From Flavobacteriaceae bacterium (GTDB lineage: Bacteria > Bacteroidota > Bacteroidia > Flavobacteriales > Flavobacteriaceae): a stretch of DNA of 36,934 nt. The stretch lies in assembly GCA_024763365.1 (NCBI GenBank), contig JANTFO010000013.1:1-36934 (forward strand), in the 5' to 3' direction. The translations under genes and the position numbers were made by a program. The notes beneath the pieces were generated by a model. That model had not been told where the DNA came from and did not search any database. It saw only the letters and a program-made list of their open reading frames with translations. Positions 8,681-16,488 of the stretch are shown piece by piece (positions within the stretch are counted from its first letter, which is position 1; every line of letters starts with the position of its first letter).

Positions 8681-10309
8681 ATGGATATTACATACAATAC
8701 AAATGAAGACTTTAATAAACTTGCTTTAAGTGAGTTAAAAAATAAATTACTAAAGATATATAAAGGAGGTGGTGAAGACAGAATTGAAAAAGAGCATCGT
8801 AAAGGTAAATTAACTGCCCGAGAACGTATTGATTACTTGTTAGATAAAAAAACTGAAAGGCTTGAAATAGGTGCATTTGCTGGTTACAAAATGTATGAAG
8901 AACATGGTGGATCTCCTGCCGGTGGCGTGGTTGTAGTTATCGGTTATATCTCCGGCAAACAATGTATCGTTGTAGCGAATGATGCCACAGTTAAAGCTGG
9001 TGCCTGGTTTCCCATTACAGGTAAAAAGAATCTAAGGGCTCAGGAAATTGCCATGGAGAATAAATTACCGATTATTTATCTTGTAGATAGTGCCGGTGTA
9101 TTCTTACCCATGCAAGATGAAATTTTTCCGGATAAAGAAAATTTCGGACGCATATTCCGAAATAATGCCGTAATGAGCAGTATGGGAATCACACAAATTG
9201 CTGCAGTTATGGGAAGTTGTGTCGCTGGAGGTGCATACCTACCTATCATGAGTGATGAAGCCATAATGGTTGATAAAACTTCAAGTATTTTTTTAGCGGG
9301 TAGTTATTTGGTAAAAGCTGCCATAGGAGAGGAAATAGATAATGAAACATTGGGGGGGGCTACTTCACACAATGAAATCTCGGGAGTAGCTGATTATAAA
9401 GCTACTGATGACAAAGACGCGCTTGAAAAAATCAAGAAACTGGTTGGTAAAATGGGAGATTTTGAAAATGCAGGTTTTAATAGGATAAAAGCTAGCTTAC
9501 CGACTTTAGAACCTAAAGAAATATATGGACTATTTCCCAGCAAAAGAAGTGATGCTTATGATATGATGGAAATCATCCTCAGGATAGTTGATAAATCTGA
9601 GTTTGAACATTACAAGGAAGATTATGGTAAAACACTAATCTGTGGATACGCCCGTATAGATGGATGGGCTGTTGGCATAGTGGCCAATCAAAGGAAGGTA
9701 GTCAAAAATGCAAAAAAAGAAATGCAATTTGGGGGTGTTATATATTCCGACAGTGCAGATAAAGCCACGCGTTTTATTGCTAACTGCAATCAAAAGAAAA
9801 TACCACTGGTTTTTTTACAAGATGTGACCGGTTTTATGGTAGGTAGTAAATCAGAACATGGCGGCATCATTAAAGACGGGGCAAAAATGGTCAATGCAGT
9901 AGCCAATTCAGTAGTGCCAAAATTTACGGTAATCATTGGTAATTCTTATGGAGCAGGTAATTATGCTATGTGTGGAAAAGCCTATGATCCTAGGCTGATC
10001 GTTTCATGGCCTACTGCAGCATTAGCAGTGATGAGTGGTGCATCTGCTGCGAAAGTTCTATTACAAATAGAAACAGCATCTCTAAAGAAACAAGGAGAGA
10101 AAATCACCAAAGAAAACGAAGAAGAACTCTTTGATAAAATTAAAAGCAAATACGATCATCAAATTTCACCCTACTACGCAGCCGCTAGGCTTTGGACTGA
10201 TGCAATTATTGATCCTTTACAAACCAGAAAATGGATTAGTTTGGGTATTGAAGCAGCTAACCACGCCCCTATTGAAAAAAGATTCAATATGGGGGTTTTA
10301 CAAGTATAA
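8681..10309 (+). CDS. Biotin-dependent acyl-CoA carboxylase, carboxyltransferase (beta) subunit
   Basis: The 542 residues form the two crotonase-like halves of a carboxyltransferase, which moves CO2 from carboxybiotin to an acyl-CoA. The N-half shows KGKLTARERIDYLLD, GGSPAGGVVVVIGYI, IIYLVDSAGVFLP and GSCVAGGAYLP. The C-half shows PLVFLQDVTGFMVG, GNSYGAGNYAMCGKAYDPR and MSGASAAKVL. The overall pattern is closest to methylcrotonyl-CoA carboxylase beta, with propionyl-CoA carboxylase as the alternative. No biotin carboxylase or biotin carrier gene lies nearby, so its partner must be encoded elsewhere. A terminator follows directly. Confidence 0.88.
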   Translation: MDITYNTNEDFNKLALSELKNKLLKIYKGGGEDRIEKEHRKGKLTARERIDYLLDKKTERLEIGAFAGYKMYEEHGGSPAGGVVVVIGYISGKQCIVVANDATVKAGAWFPITGKKNLRAQEIAMENKLPIIYLVDSAGVFLPMQDEIFPDKENFGRIFRNNAVMSSMGITQIAAVMGSCVAGGAYLPIMSDEAIMVDKTSSIFLAGSYLVKAAIGEEIDNETLGGATSHNEISGVADYKATDDKDALEKIKKLVGKMGDFENAGFNRIKASLPTLEPKEIYGLFPSKRSDAYDMMEIILRIVDKSEFEHYKEDYGKTLICGYARIDGWAVGIVANQRKVVKNAKKEMQFGGVIYSDSADKATRFIANCNQKKIPLVFLQDVTGFMVGSKSEHGGIIKDGAKMVNAVANSVVPKFTVIIGNSYGAGNYAMCGKAYDPRLIVSWPTAALAVMSGASAAKVLLQIETASLKKQGEKITKENEEELFDKIKSKYDHQISPYYAAARLWTDAIIDPLQTRKWISLGIEAANHAPIEKRFNMGVLQV

Positions 10310-10310
10310 A

Positions 10311-10342
10311 AAAAGGCCGCTTTTTAGAAAAAGCGACCTTTT
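10311..10342 (+). terminator. Intrinsic terminator after the carboxyltransferase gene
   Basis: AAAAGG-CGCTTTTT pairs with AAAAAGCG-CCTTTT across a short loop, with one internal C/A mismatch, and T residues close the hairpin. The A-rich 5' flank means it may also act leftward, where the small minus-strand ORF ends 13 bases away. Confidence 0.75.
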
Positions 10343-10354
10343 AAAAATAATCCA

Positions 10355-10498
10355 TCAATTCAAATGTAATGTAATGAAATAGTTGGTCTTTGTTCTGACA
10401 ATTTCAACAGATTTTGAATAATCCAGAAGAAATTGTATAGTTTCCTTTTTCGGACGCAAGTTTTTGGTTTCTAAGTTTTTAGTGTAAAAATTCATCAT
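10355..10498 (-). CDS. Small conserved-looking ORF (47 aa) downstream of the sigma factor
   Basis: Starting at ATG 10498 (or the adjacent ATG at 10495), the frame runs 47 codons to TGA at 10355. The product has a Lys-rich N-terminus (TKNLETKNLRPKKET), a hydrophobic helix IQFLLDYSKSVEIVRTK and a short strand ending TLHLN. The 'PKKETIQFLLDYSKS' pattern recalls short uncharacterised proteins I associate with Flavobacteriia; this is recall, not a search. It lies on the same strand as the sigma factor, 54 bases downstream, with its own TATTTTTG promoter element, and ends just before a terminator hairpin. No signal peptide or TM helix. Function unknown. Confidence 0.65.
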   Translation of the reverse strand: MMNFYTKNLETKNLRPKKETIQFLLDYSKSVEIVRTKTNYFITLHLN

Positions 10499-10515
10499 AT
10501 ATTCTTGATTAAATT

Positions 10516-10523
10516 CAAAAATA
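10516..10523 (-). promoter_or_regulatory. Promoter -7 element for the 47-aa ORF
   Basis: On the minus strand TATTTTTG matches TAnnTTTG exactly, 17 bases before the ATG. A TTG lies 16 bases further upstream, slightly closer than the usual spacing of about 19. Confidence 0.45.
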
Positions 10524-10552
10524 TAACGATATATCTACTCAATTATTGTATC

Positions 10553-11140
10553 TTATTGTGCGTGTAATACAATTTGATGCTTTTCTATTAATTTTCTCAG
10601 ATTGATTAAGGCATAACGCATCCTCCCTAAAGCAGTATTAATACTCACATCTGTAATGTCAGCAATTTCCTTAAAACTCATATCTTTATAAATCCTCATG
10701 ATCAATACTTCTCTCTGATCGCCTGGTAATTCTTCAATAAGATTTCTTACATCCTGATACACTTGTTCTTTAACTAGCTTGTTCTCCACATTTAAAGTAT
10801 CATCTCCAATGATATCAAAAATGTCAAAGTTCTCAAAAGTGTCTATCGTAGCTTTTTTATTTAATTTCCTAAAGTGGTCAATGATTAAATTATGTGCAAT
10901 ACGCATCACCCATTGGAAAAACTTTCCTTCTTCCCTATAAGTTCCTTTTTTAAGAGTATTGATTACTTTTATAAATGTATCCTGAAAAATATCTTCAGTA
11001 ATATCTTTATTCTGTACTTTAGAATAAATAAAACTATAAATACGGTGTTGGTATCTATGGATAAGAATTTCAAGGTTAGCTTCTTCACCTTTGATATAAC
11101 GAGAAACTAATACTGAATCAGAAATTTTGTGTAATGGCAT
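10553..11140 (-). CDS. RNA polymerase sigma factor, ECF / sigma-70 family
   Basis: The 195 residues have the two-domain ECF layout. Region 2 spans about 24-95, with YQHRIYSFIYSKVQNKDITEDIFQDTFIKV and WVMRIAHNLIIDHFRK. A linker of about 40 acidic residues follows, then region 4 (about 135-185) with LPGDQREVLIMR and the helix-turn-helix MSFKEIADITDVSINTALGRM. It directs RNA polymerase to a set of promoters, but the target set cannot be told from sequence. No anti-sigma factor gene is adjacent; the FKBP lipoprotein gene lies upstream and a small ORF downstream. The start ATG at 11140 fits the family. Confidence 0.9.
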   Translation of the reverse strand: MPLHKISDSVLVSRYIKGEEANLEILIHRYQHRIYSFIYSKVQNKDITEDIFQDTFIKVINTLKKGTYREEGKFFQWVMRIAHNLIIDHFRKLNKKATIDTFENFDIFDIIGDDTLNVENKLVKEQVYQDVRNLIEELPGDQREVLIMRIYKDMSFKEIADITDVSINTALGRMRYALINLRKLIEKHQIVLHAQ

Positions 11141-11217
11141 ACTAATTACTTTTTAAATTGGGTAGTTTAAATATTTTTATAAAAGTAATAGTATGCTATA
11201 AGTGCGGTTTTTCAATT

Positions 11218-11256
11218 AGACAATACAAATATGCATTGTCTTTTTTTATTATGCAA
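11218..11256 (-). promoter_or_regulatory. Candidate sigma-factor promoter overlapped by an inverted repeat
   Basis: On the minus strand a TTG (11254-11256) is followed after 20 bases by CATATTTG (11226-11233), one mismatch from TAnnTTTG. This would start a leader of about 80 bases for the sigma factor gene. The -7 element lies exactly between the arms of a perfect inverted repeat, AGACAAT (11218-11224) and ATTGTCT (11235-11241). On the plus strand the same hairpin is followed by a T-run, so a terminator reading is possible, but no plus-strand gene ends nearby. Confidence 0.4.
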
Positions 11257-11272
11257 GTTTTTCTTTGTAAAA

Positions 11273-12148
11273 TTATTTTGAAGGCACATTCGGATCTAGA
11301 TAATCGGCCAAGTCGGGATTATCAGCATTTGAGGAATTTTCAGCATCTGCGGGAACACCATCATTATTAGGATCAGGATTTTCATCAATTGTCAAAGTGC
11401 CGTCACCGTCATCATCACTATCCAAAAAATTTGGACGTCCATCTTCGTCTGTATCGTATTCAAAATAATCACCATTGTCATCATTTTCATAAACTGACAA
11501 TATTGAATCGCCATCATGATCTATATGAAAAACACGATTCATCTCAATTCTAAAATATATTGGGGCATTAGCCGGTATATCACCCGATCCGACATTAGCA
11601 TATGCCAAGCCTGAAGGTAAAAATATGTAGCCTTTACCGTTATTTTCATAAGTATATGTCCCATCTCCCTGGGGATCCCAAGCTCCCGAATGAAATTCAA
11701 CAGCACCCTTTCTCATACCAACAATCAAATCTGAATATAAATCAAAATTTACCCCATTATCGGCTCTGTCAAAAATTTCACCATCGTCCAGAGTCATACC
11801 AATATAAGACATGTTTACCATATCAACCTCTACCGGTTTAATACTATCTCCTATTTGTTGGACAATGTAATATAATGTGTATTCTATTTCTTCACTCCCT
11901 CTTGTAAAATTGACAGTTTTGCTTTTCAAAGTATCTGATTCATAAAGGGCTTCTTCATCTGCTTCAATTTCAGCAATATTTCCTTCTGTATCAAGATAGT
12001 GTGTTTTGAAATAATTAATTAAAGAATCATTATCTATTATTGCTTGCGCTGCATGGTCAAAAGCTACTACATCTTCACTATCGTCTTTTTTACAACTAGA
12101 AGCATATATAAACAAAACAGCGAGGCTTAAAAGCAAATATTTTTTCAT
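11273..12148 (-). CDS. FKBP-type peptidyl-prolyl isomerase lipoprotein with C-terminal Asp-rich repeats
   Basis: The 291 residues begin with a lipoprotein signal: hydrophobic core, then ASSC with the lipidated Cys19. An FKBP domain follows (about 108-210), recognisable from VNMSYIGMTLDDGEIFD and LPSGLAYANVG...IPANAPIYFRIEM. FKBPs catalyse cis-trans isomerisation of prolyl bonds and act as chaperones. After it comes an acidic tail (about 213-285) with thrombospondin type 3-like motifs such as DHDGDS, DTDEDG, DSDDDGDG and DPNNDG, which in this family bind calcium. The protein is probably anchored at the outer membrane and assists folding of exported proteins. It is upstream of the sigma factor gene with 132 bases between. 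Confidence 0.85.
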   Translation of the reverse strand: MKKYLLLSLAVLFIYASSCKKDDSEDVVAFDHAAQAIIDNDSLINYFKTHYLDTEGNIAEIEADEEALYESDTLKSKTVNFTRGSEEIEYTLYYIVQQIGDSIKPVEVDMVNMSYIGMTLDDGEIFDRADNGVNFDLYSDLIVGMRKGAVEFHSGAWDPQGDGTYTYENNGKGYIFLPSGLAYANVGSGDIPANAPIYFRIEMNRVFHIDHDGDSILSVYENDDNGDYFEYDTDEDGRPNFLDSDDDGDGTLTIDENPDPNNDGVPADAENSSNADNPDLADYLDPNVPSK

Positions 12149-12198
12149 ACAGTATAAATGATGTTTATTATTTTAGGTGCGCAAGATACAATAATTCC

Positions 12199-12206
12199 TA
12201 TTTTTG
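12199..12206 (+). promoter_or_regulatory. Promoter -7 element for the S4-domain gene
   Basis: TATTTTTG matches TAnnTTTG exactly, 33 bases before the ATG at 12240. No TTG at -33 spacing. The divergent FKBP gene shares this 91-base region. Confidence 0.45.
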
Positions 12207-12239
12207 TATTTTACTTTAACGCATTATTAACAAGTTTCT

Positions 12240-12611
12240 ATGCGAATTGATAAATATTTATGGGCAGTAAGGTATTTTAAGACCCGGAACCAAGCAGCTA
12301 TCGCCTGTAAAAAAGGCCAAATTGTTTGTAATGATATCAAAGTTAAAGCATCAAAAGAAATATTTATAGGTGATAAAATTATTATAAGAAAAAACCAGAT
12401 CAATTACGAAATTGAAGTAATCGATATTCCCAAAAGTCGTGTGGGAGCTAAAATTGTCAATTTATACAGAATGGACCATACTCCCGATGATGCATTCAAC
12501 ACAAAAGAATGGGATAGTTTGACCCACTTTGACGATCGTAAAAGAGGCACCGGAAGACCAACCAAAAAAGACCGTAGGGAGTTAGACGGTTTTTTTGAAA
12601 ATAAAGATTAA
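12240..12611 (+). CDS. S4 RNA-binding domain protein, HslR (Hsp15)-like
   Basis: The 123 residues start with an S4 domain, MRIDKYLWAVRYFKTRNQA, then KKGQIVCNDIKVKASKEIFIGDKI (about 1-50). The tail is basic, with DDRKRGTGRPTKKDRREL near the end. This is the layout of Hsp15, which in E. coli binds free 50S subunits carrying a nascent chain and helps recycle stalled ribosomes. The length is close to the E. coli protein (about 133). A methyltransferase gene follows after only 2 bases, so the two are surely cotranscribed. Confidence 0.87.
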   Translation: MRIDKYLWAVRYFKTRNQAAIACKKGQIVCNDIKVKASKEIFIGDKIIIRKNQINYEIEVIDIPKSRVGAKIVNLYRMDHTPDDAFNTKEWDSLTHFDDRKRGTGRPTKKDRRELDGFFENKD

Positions 12612-12613
12612 AG

Positions 12614-13195
12614 ATGTTGTTAAACAAAGAATATTGGAATAAATTATATGCTCATAATAAAATAGGATGGGATGTGGGGTATGTAACTACTCCATTAAAA
12701 TCATACTTTGACCAATTAACTGATAAAAGTCTAAAAATACTAATTCCAGGAGCAGGTAATGCCTATGAAGTTGCTTATTTATACGAAAAAGGCTTTAAGC
12801 ATATTTTTCTGTTGGATTTTGCAGACCTAGCTATCAAAAATTTCATTTTAAATAATCCAAATTTCCCTAAAGATCAGATCATTAGAGATGATTTTTTTGA
12901 ACATCATGACACTTATGATCTTATCATTGAACACACCTTTTTTAGCAGTATTGATTTATCCAAAAGACCCCTATATGTCAAAAAGGTCTATGACCTGTTA
13001 AAAACACATGGAAAATTAGTCGGTTTGTTATTTGACCGGAAGTTTGATGGGGATTTTCCTCCTTATGGTGGTAATAAAAAAGAATACCGTGAATTGTTCG
13101 ATGAATTCTTTGAAATTGACACTATGGAAACTGCTCATAATTCCATAAAACCCCGTCGTGAAACGGAGTTGTTTTTCATCATGAAAAAAAGATAA
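12614..13195 (+). CDS. SAM-dependent methyltransferase, thiopurine S-methyltransferase (TPMT)-like
   Basis: The 193 residues have the class I methyltransferase layout. The TPMT-type N-terminal signature is YWNKLYAHNKIGWD (7-20). The SAM-binding loop is LIPGAGNAYEVAYLYEKGF (42-60), and LLDFADLAI supplies the acidic residue at the end of strand 2. Later YDLIIEHTFFSSID matches motif IV. Bacterial TPMT-like enzymes methylate thiols, selenium or tellurium compounds, or other small molecules; the substrate here is unknown. Its stop codon touches the stop codon of the convergent DUF1853 gene with no base between. Confidence 0.8.
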   Translation: MLLNKEYWNKLYAHNKIGWDVGYVTTPLKSYFDQLTDKSLKILIPGAGNAYEVAYLYEKGFKHIFLLDFADLAIKNFILNNPNFPKDQIIRDDFFEHHDTYDLIIEHTFFSSIDLSKRPLYVKKVYDLLKTHGKLVGLLFDRKFDGDFPPYGGNKKEYRELFDEFFEIDTMETAHNSIKPRRETELFFIMKKR

Positions 13196-14044
13196 TTACC
13201 ACCATACGACAAAACAACTTTCTATCTTGTTATCGGCTGTTTTTACCCATAAAAACGGACTTTGCTTCTTATGGATCTCTTGTTGTATAATAGGGCGAAT
13301 TTCTTCAAAGCTAAACCATGTTTTATTATCTATTATATCTAACATCCAATCCTGTTTTACCGGCATAAAAAACTTTTTATCGGTATGATCGAAAGTAATA
13401 AATTCGTGGGCTTTTAAATAATAGCCTTTGATATTCTTAGCCATGACAAATTCAGGCACTACATCTTTAAGATCATAGGGCATAAAAAGCCTTGCTTTAA
13501 AACATATTCTTTGCTTAATAGACATCGATTTTAGATGCAATTCATCAAGTAAACTGGCAGTCTTTGGATGATATAAAAGTGGAAATTGCTTCTCTTTAAG
13601 TTTAGCCATTTTTTGACAAAGAGAATCCCTTCTGTTTGGCCCAATCCACCTTTTTAATTCATCATCTATTTCAGGGTTATAAAGATAAATCTTGGCGGCT
13701 AATTCCACATGATTCAGCTCATTGGTAGATTTATCTAAAAATATGAAATCAAGCTCTCCAATAGTAGTCTTATAGTCAATAATTTGCAGGTTTTCAGCTA
13801 GCAACTCATAATTTTTAGAATAGCTAATGATATAGGAAAAAAATCTTTCTAAGCGATTACCTAAACGTAAGTTTTCAGGCATAGAAAAATTTCTAATAAA
13901 ACTTTTAGTTAATCGTGTTTTTGGTAAGTAAAACATGGGTAAATCAAGTGCTTTTGCCACAATATCTAAATAAGTATCACTCAAAAAAGCATCAAATTGA
14001 GCTTTTAAACGCAGACTTTCATAGTCCTGGTTGAAATATTTCAT
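13196..14044 (-). CDS. DUF1853 family protein, PD-(D/E)XK nuclease-like
   Basis: The 282 residues match what I know of DUF1853: LGNRLERFFSYIISYS (61-76), then TIGELDFIFLD (94-104), NHVELAAKIYL (111-121) and the motif KRWIGPNRRDSLCQKMAKL (about 130-148). Residues E66, D99, E114 and K118 have the order expected of a PD-(D/E)XK nuclease core, so a nuclease role is plausible but unproven. It begins 7 bases after the stop of the uvrD-type helicase gene on the same strand, which points to one operon and to a possible DNA or RNA-linked role. Confidence 0.75.
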   Translation of the reverse strand: MKYFNQDYESLRLKAQFDAFLSDTYLDIVAKALDLPMFYLPKTRLTKSFIRNFSMPENLRLGNRLERFFSYIISYSKNYELLAENLQIIDYKTTIGELDFIFLDKSTNELNHVELAAKIYLYNPEIDDELKRWIGPNRRDSLCQKMAKLKEKQFPLLYHPKTASLLDELHLKSMSIKQRICFKARLFMPYDLKDVVPEFVMAKNIKGYYLKAHEFITFDHTDKKFFMPVKQDWMLDIIDNKTWFSFEEIRPIIQQEIHKKQSPFLWVKTADNKIESCFVVWW

Positions 14045-14051
14045 AAGTGAA

Positions 14052-16349
14052 TCAGCTTAGCTTTTCAAGTTTAGCAAATTGTAGTAATATTTTTTTAAGC
14101 CCTGCATCAAAAGCTATGGTGGCACGTGTATCGGTTCCTTTACCCTCTAATGACTTTACCAGCCCTTTGCCAAAACGGCTGTGCCTCACTTGATCTCCAA
14201 CTTTCAATTCAGGAATGACCATATTTTTAGGTACAGGTTTAGATTTAGCTTTGTTCAGTACAACTAATTTTTTTTGGGGTGTAAATCCTATTTTTTTACC
14301 TGTTTTTAAGGGTCTGTCTTGCGGCAAGTCACCAAAAATAGAAGCATCCACAAATTGATTAGCCCCATCTTTCTCTCTCAAAGGTGTTTTGAAATCTAAA
14401 TATTTTTCATCTAGTTCCTCAATAAATCTACTGGGTTCACCGTCCGTGAGTTTACCCCATCTAAATCGCATCTGTGTATAAAGCAAATAGGCTTTTTTCT
14501 CAGCTCTGGTGAGTGCTACATAAAAAAGGCGTCTTTCTTCTTCCAAATCTTCACGTGTGTTCATATTCATGGCAGATGGGAATAGACCTTCTTCCAATCC
14601 TGCTATATAGACATAAGGGAATTCCAATCCTTTCGCCATATGAACAGTCATCAAGGAAACTACATCCACCTCGTCTTTTTGTACATCAAAGTCTGTTGCC
14701 AAAGCCACATTTTCTAGGAACGAGGCCAAACTAGCATCACCCTCATCTATATTACTTTGAACTTGAATAAAATCTTGTAAACCATTTAATAATTCCTGAA
14801 TATTTTCAACCCTACTGATATCTTCGGGGGTAGCGTCTTTTTCTATATCTTTAATAATACCGGTCTTATTAACAACTTCACGAGCAACTTCAAAGGCATT
14901 ATGTGTTTTCATAAAAAGTTGAAAATGCCTAATCATTACTGCAAAATCAGCCAACTTGGTTTGTGTACCTCTATTTAAGGATAAATTCTGAATTCTGGAA
15001 GCATTTTCAAGCACATAAAATGCGGTCTCATCTAATTCATTTGCTTTAACAAAAACTTTGTCTAAGGTAGTATGCCCAATACCTCTCAATGGGTAATTGA
15101 TGATCCTTCGCAAAGCTTCTTCATCTTTAGTATTGACAATCAATCTTAAATAAGCCAATACATCTTTTATTTCCTTTCTTTGATAGAAAGACAAACCTCC
15201 ATAGATACGGTATTTAATATTCTTTTTACGCAGGGCATCCTCTACAGCTCTGGATTGAGCATTGGTGCGATAAAGTACCGCAAAATCCTGATTTTTAAGC
15301 TGATTTTTTAATTTATTTTCAAGGATAGACTCTGAAATATATCGGCCTTCTTCTGCATCACTCATCAATTGTCTTACCTCCACTTTATCACCTTCGGGAT
15401 TTTCAGTCCACAACGCTTTATCCAGCTTCATTTTGTTATTATCGATCACAGAATTAGCAGCTTTGACAATATTATTGGTAGATCTATAGTTTTGTTCTAA
15501 TTTGAAAATTACCACATCAGCATAGTCCTTTTGAAAATTCAGGATATTCTGAATGTTTGCCCCTCTAAAAGCATAAATACTTTGTGAATCATCACCAACT
15601 ACACAAATATTCTGAAACCTATCGGCGAGTGCTCTGACAATAAGATATTGAGAATGGTTGGTATCTTGATATTCATCGACCAAAATATACTGAAAACGAT
15701 TTTGATATTTAGCCAATACATTCGGAAATTTTGTCAATAACTCATTGGTTCTCAGCAAAAGATCATCAAAATCCATAGCCCCTGCTTTGAAGCATCTATC
15801 GACATAGTTTTTATAGATTTCACCCATCTTTGGCCGCTTGCTGAGTGTATCGGCTTCTATCAATTCAGGATTGTTAAAATAGGCTCTTACTGTAATGAGG
15901 CTATTCTTATATTTTGATATACGTGAAGCTACTGATTTGGCTTTGTACAGATCCTTGTCAAGCTGCATATCCTTAATGATATTGGCTATAGCCCTTTGGC
16001 TGTCCTGAGCATCATAAATGGTAAAATTGGAAGGGAAACCCAATTTTTCGGCTTCAATTCTCAAAATCCTTGCAAAAATGGAATGGAAAGTACCCATCCA
16101 AAGATTTTTGGCTTCTGATTCTCCAACAATACTTGCGATACGTTTTTTCATTTCTCTCGCTGCCTTGTTGGTAAAGGTAAGAGCCAAAATATTAAATGGA
16201 TCTATCCCCTGCTCCATCAGATAAGCTATACGATAAGTAAGCACACGTGTTTTGCCGGAGCCCGCACCAGCTATAATGATCATTGGCCCTTCTTTGTGTA
16301 TCGCTGCTTTTTGCTGTACTTCATTAAGATCTTTTAGAAATTTTGACAT
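14052..16349 (-). CDS. UvrD/PcrA-type ATP-dependent 3'-5' DNA helicase
   Basis: The protein belongs to helicase superfamily 1 and has 765 residues from the ATG at 16349. Motifs in order are IIAGAGSGKTRVL (Walker A), ALTFTNKAAREMKKRI (Ia), GTFHSIFARIL, ILVDEYQDTN (II), VVGDDSQSIYAFRGA (III), LEQNYRST (IV), VSLMTVHMAKGLEFPYVYIAGL (V) and RRLFYVALTRA (VI). The C-terminus has a PcrA-like basic region and a GDQVRHSRFGKG tail known to contact RNA polymerase in PcrA/UvrD. It works in repair and in clearing replication-transcription conflicts. The frame is open to 16385, but that start lies upstream of the likely promoter at 16375-16382, so MSKFLKDLN is preferred. DUF1853 follows 7 bases downstream. 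Confidence 0.93.
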   Translation of the reverse strand: MSKFLKDLNEVQQKAAIHKEGPMIIIAGAGSGKTRVLTYRIAYLMEQGIDPFNILALTFTNKAAREMKKRIASIVGESEAKNLWMGTFHSIFARILRIEAEKLGFPSNFTIYDAQDSQRAIANIIKDMQLDKDLYKAKSVASRISKYKNSLITVRAYFNNPELIEADTLSKRPKMGEIYKNYVDRCFKAGAMDFDDLLLRTNELLTKFPNVLAKYQNRFQYILVDEYQDTNHSQYLIVRALADRFQNICVVGDDSQSIYAFRGANIQNILNFQKDYADVVIFKLEQNYRSTNNIVKAANSVIDNNKMKLDKALWTENPEGDKVEVRQLMSDAEEGRYISESILENKLKNQLKNQDFAVLYRTNAQSRAVEDALRKKNIKYRIYGGLSFYQRKEIKDVLAYLRLIVNTKDEEALRRIINYPLRGIGHTTLDKVFVKANELDETAFYVLENASRIQNLSLNRGTQTKLADFAVMIRHFQLFMKTHNAFEVAREVVNKTGIIKDIEKDATPEDISRVENIQELLNGLQDFIQVQSNIDEGDASLASFLENVALATDFDVQKDEVDVVSLMTVHMAKGLEFPYVYIAGLEEGLFPSAMNMNTREDLEEERRLFYVALTRAEKKAYLLYTQMRFRWGKLTDGEPSRFIEELDEKYLDFKTPLREKDGANQFVDASIFGDLPQDRPLKTGKKIGFTPQKKLVVLNKAKSKPVPKNMVIPELKVGDQVRHSRFGKGLVKSLEGKGTDTRATIAFDAGLKKILLQFAKLEKLS

Positions 16350-16374
16350 AGGAGTTGATAGTATTCTATAAGCC

Positions 16375-16382
16375 CAAAAATA
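16375..16382 (-). promoter_or_regulatory. Promoter -7 element for the uvrD-type gene
   Basis: On the minus strand TATTTTTG is an exact TAnnTTTG match. The predicted start near 16370 leaves about 20 bases of leader before the ATG at 16349 and decides against the upstream start at 16385. Confidence 0.5.
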
Positions 16383-16436
16383 CAATTATTAAACCTTTTG
16401 TAAGTTTGAAATAAGATAAGTTTTTAACAGGCCATA

Positions 16437-16468
16437 AAAAAAAGACTCCATATAAAAAGGAGTCTTTT
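16437..16468 (-). terminator. Intrinsic terminator after the HhH protein gene
   Basis: On the minus strand AAAAGACTCC and GGAGTCTTTT form a 10-bp stem with a 9-base loop, followed by a run of 8 T. It lies 20 bases after the stop of the HhH gene and separates it from the uvrD promoter. Confidence 0.88.
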
Positions 16469-16488
16469 ATACCTAAAAATTATAAAAA

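Noticed and set aside
10131-10382. 83-codon plus-strand frame running past the carboxyltransferase stop
   Set aside because: Mostly out-of-frame reading of the conserved carboxyltransferase end and then of the terminator hairpin.
11158-11370. 70-codon plus-strand frame between sigma factor and FKBP genes
   Set aside because: Half of it is antisense to the Asp-rich tail of the FKBP lipoprotein, giving a His/Arg-rich artefact.
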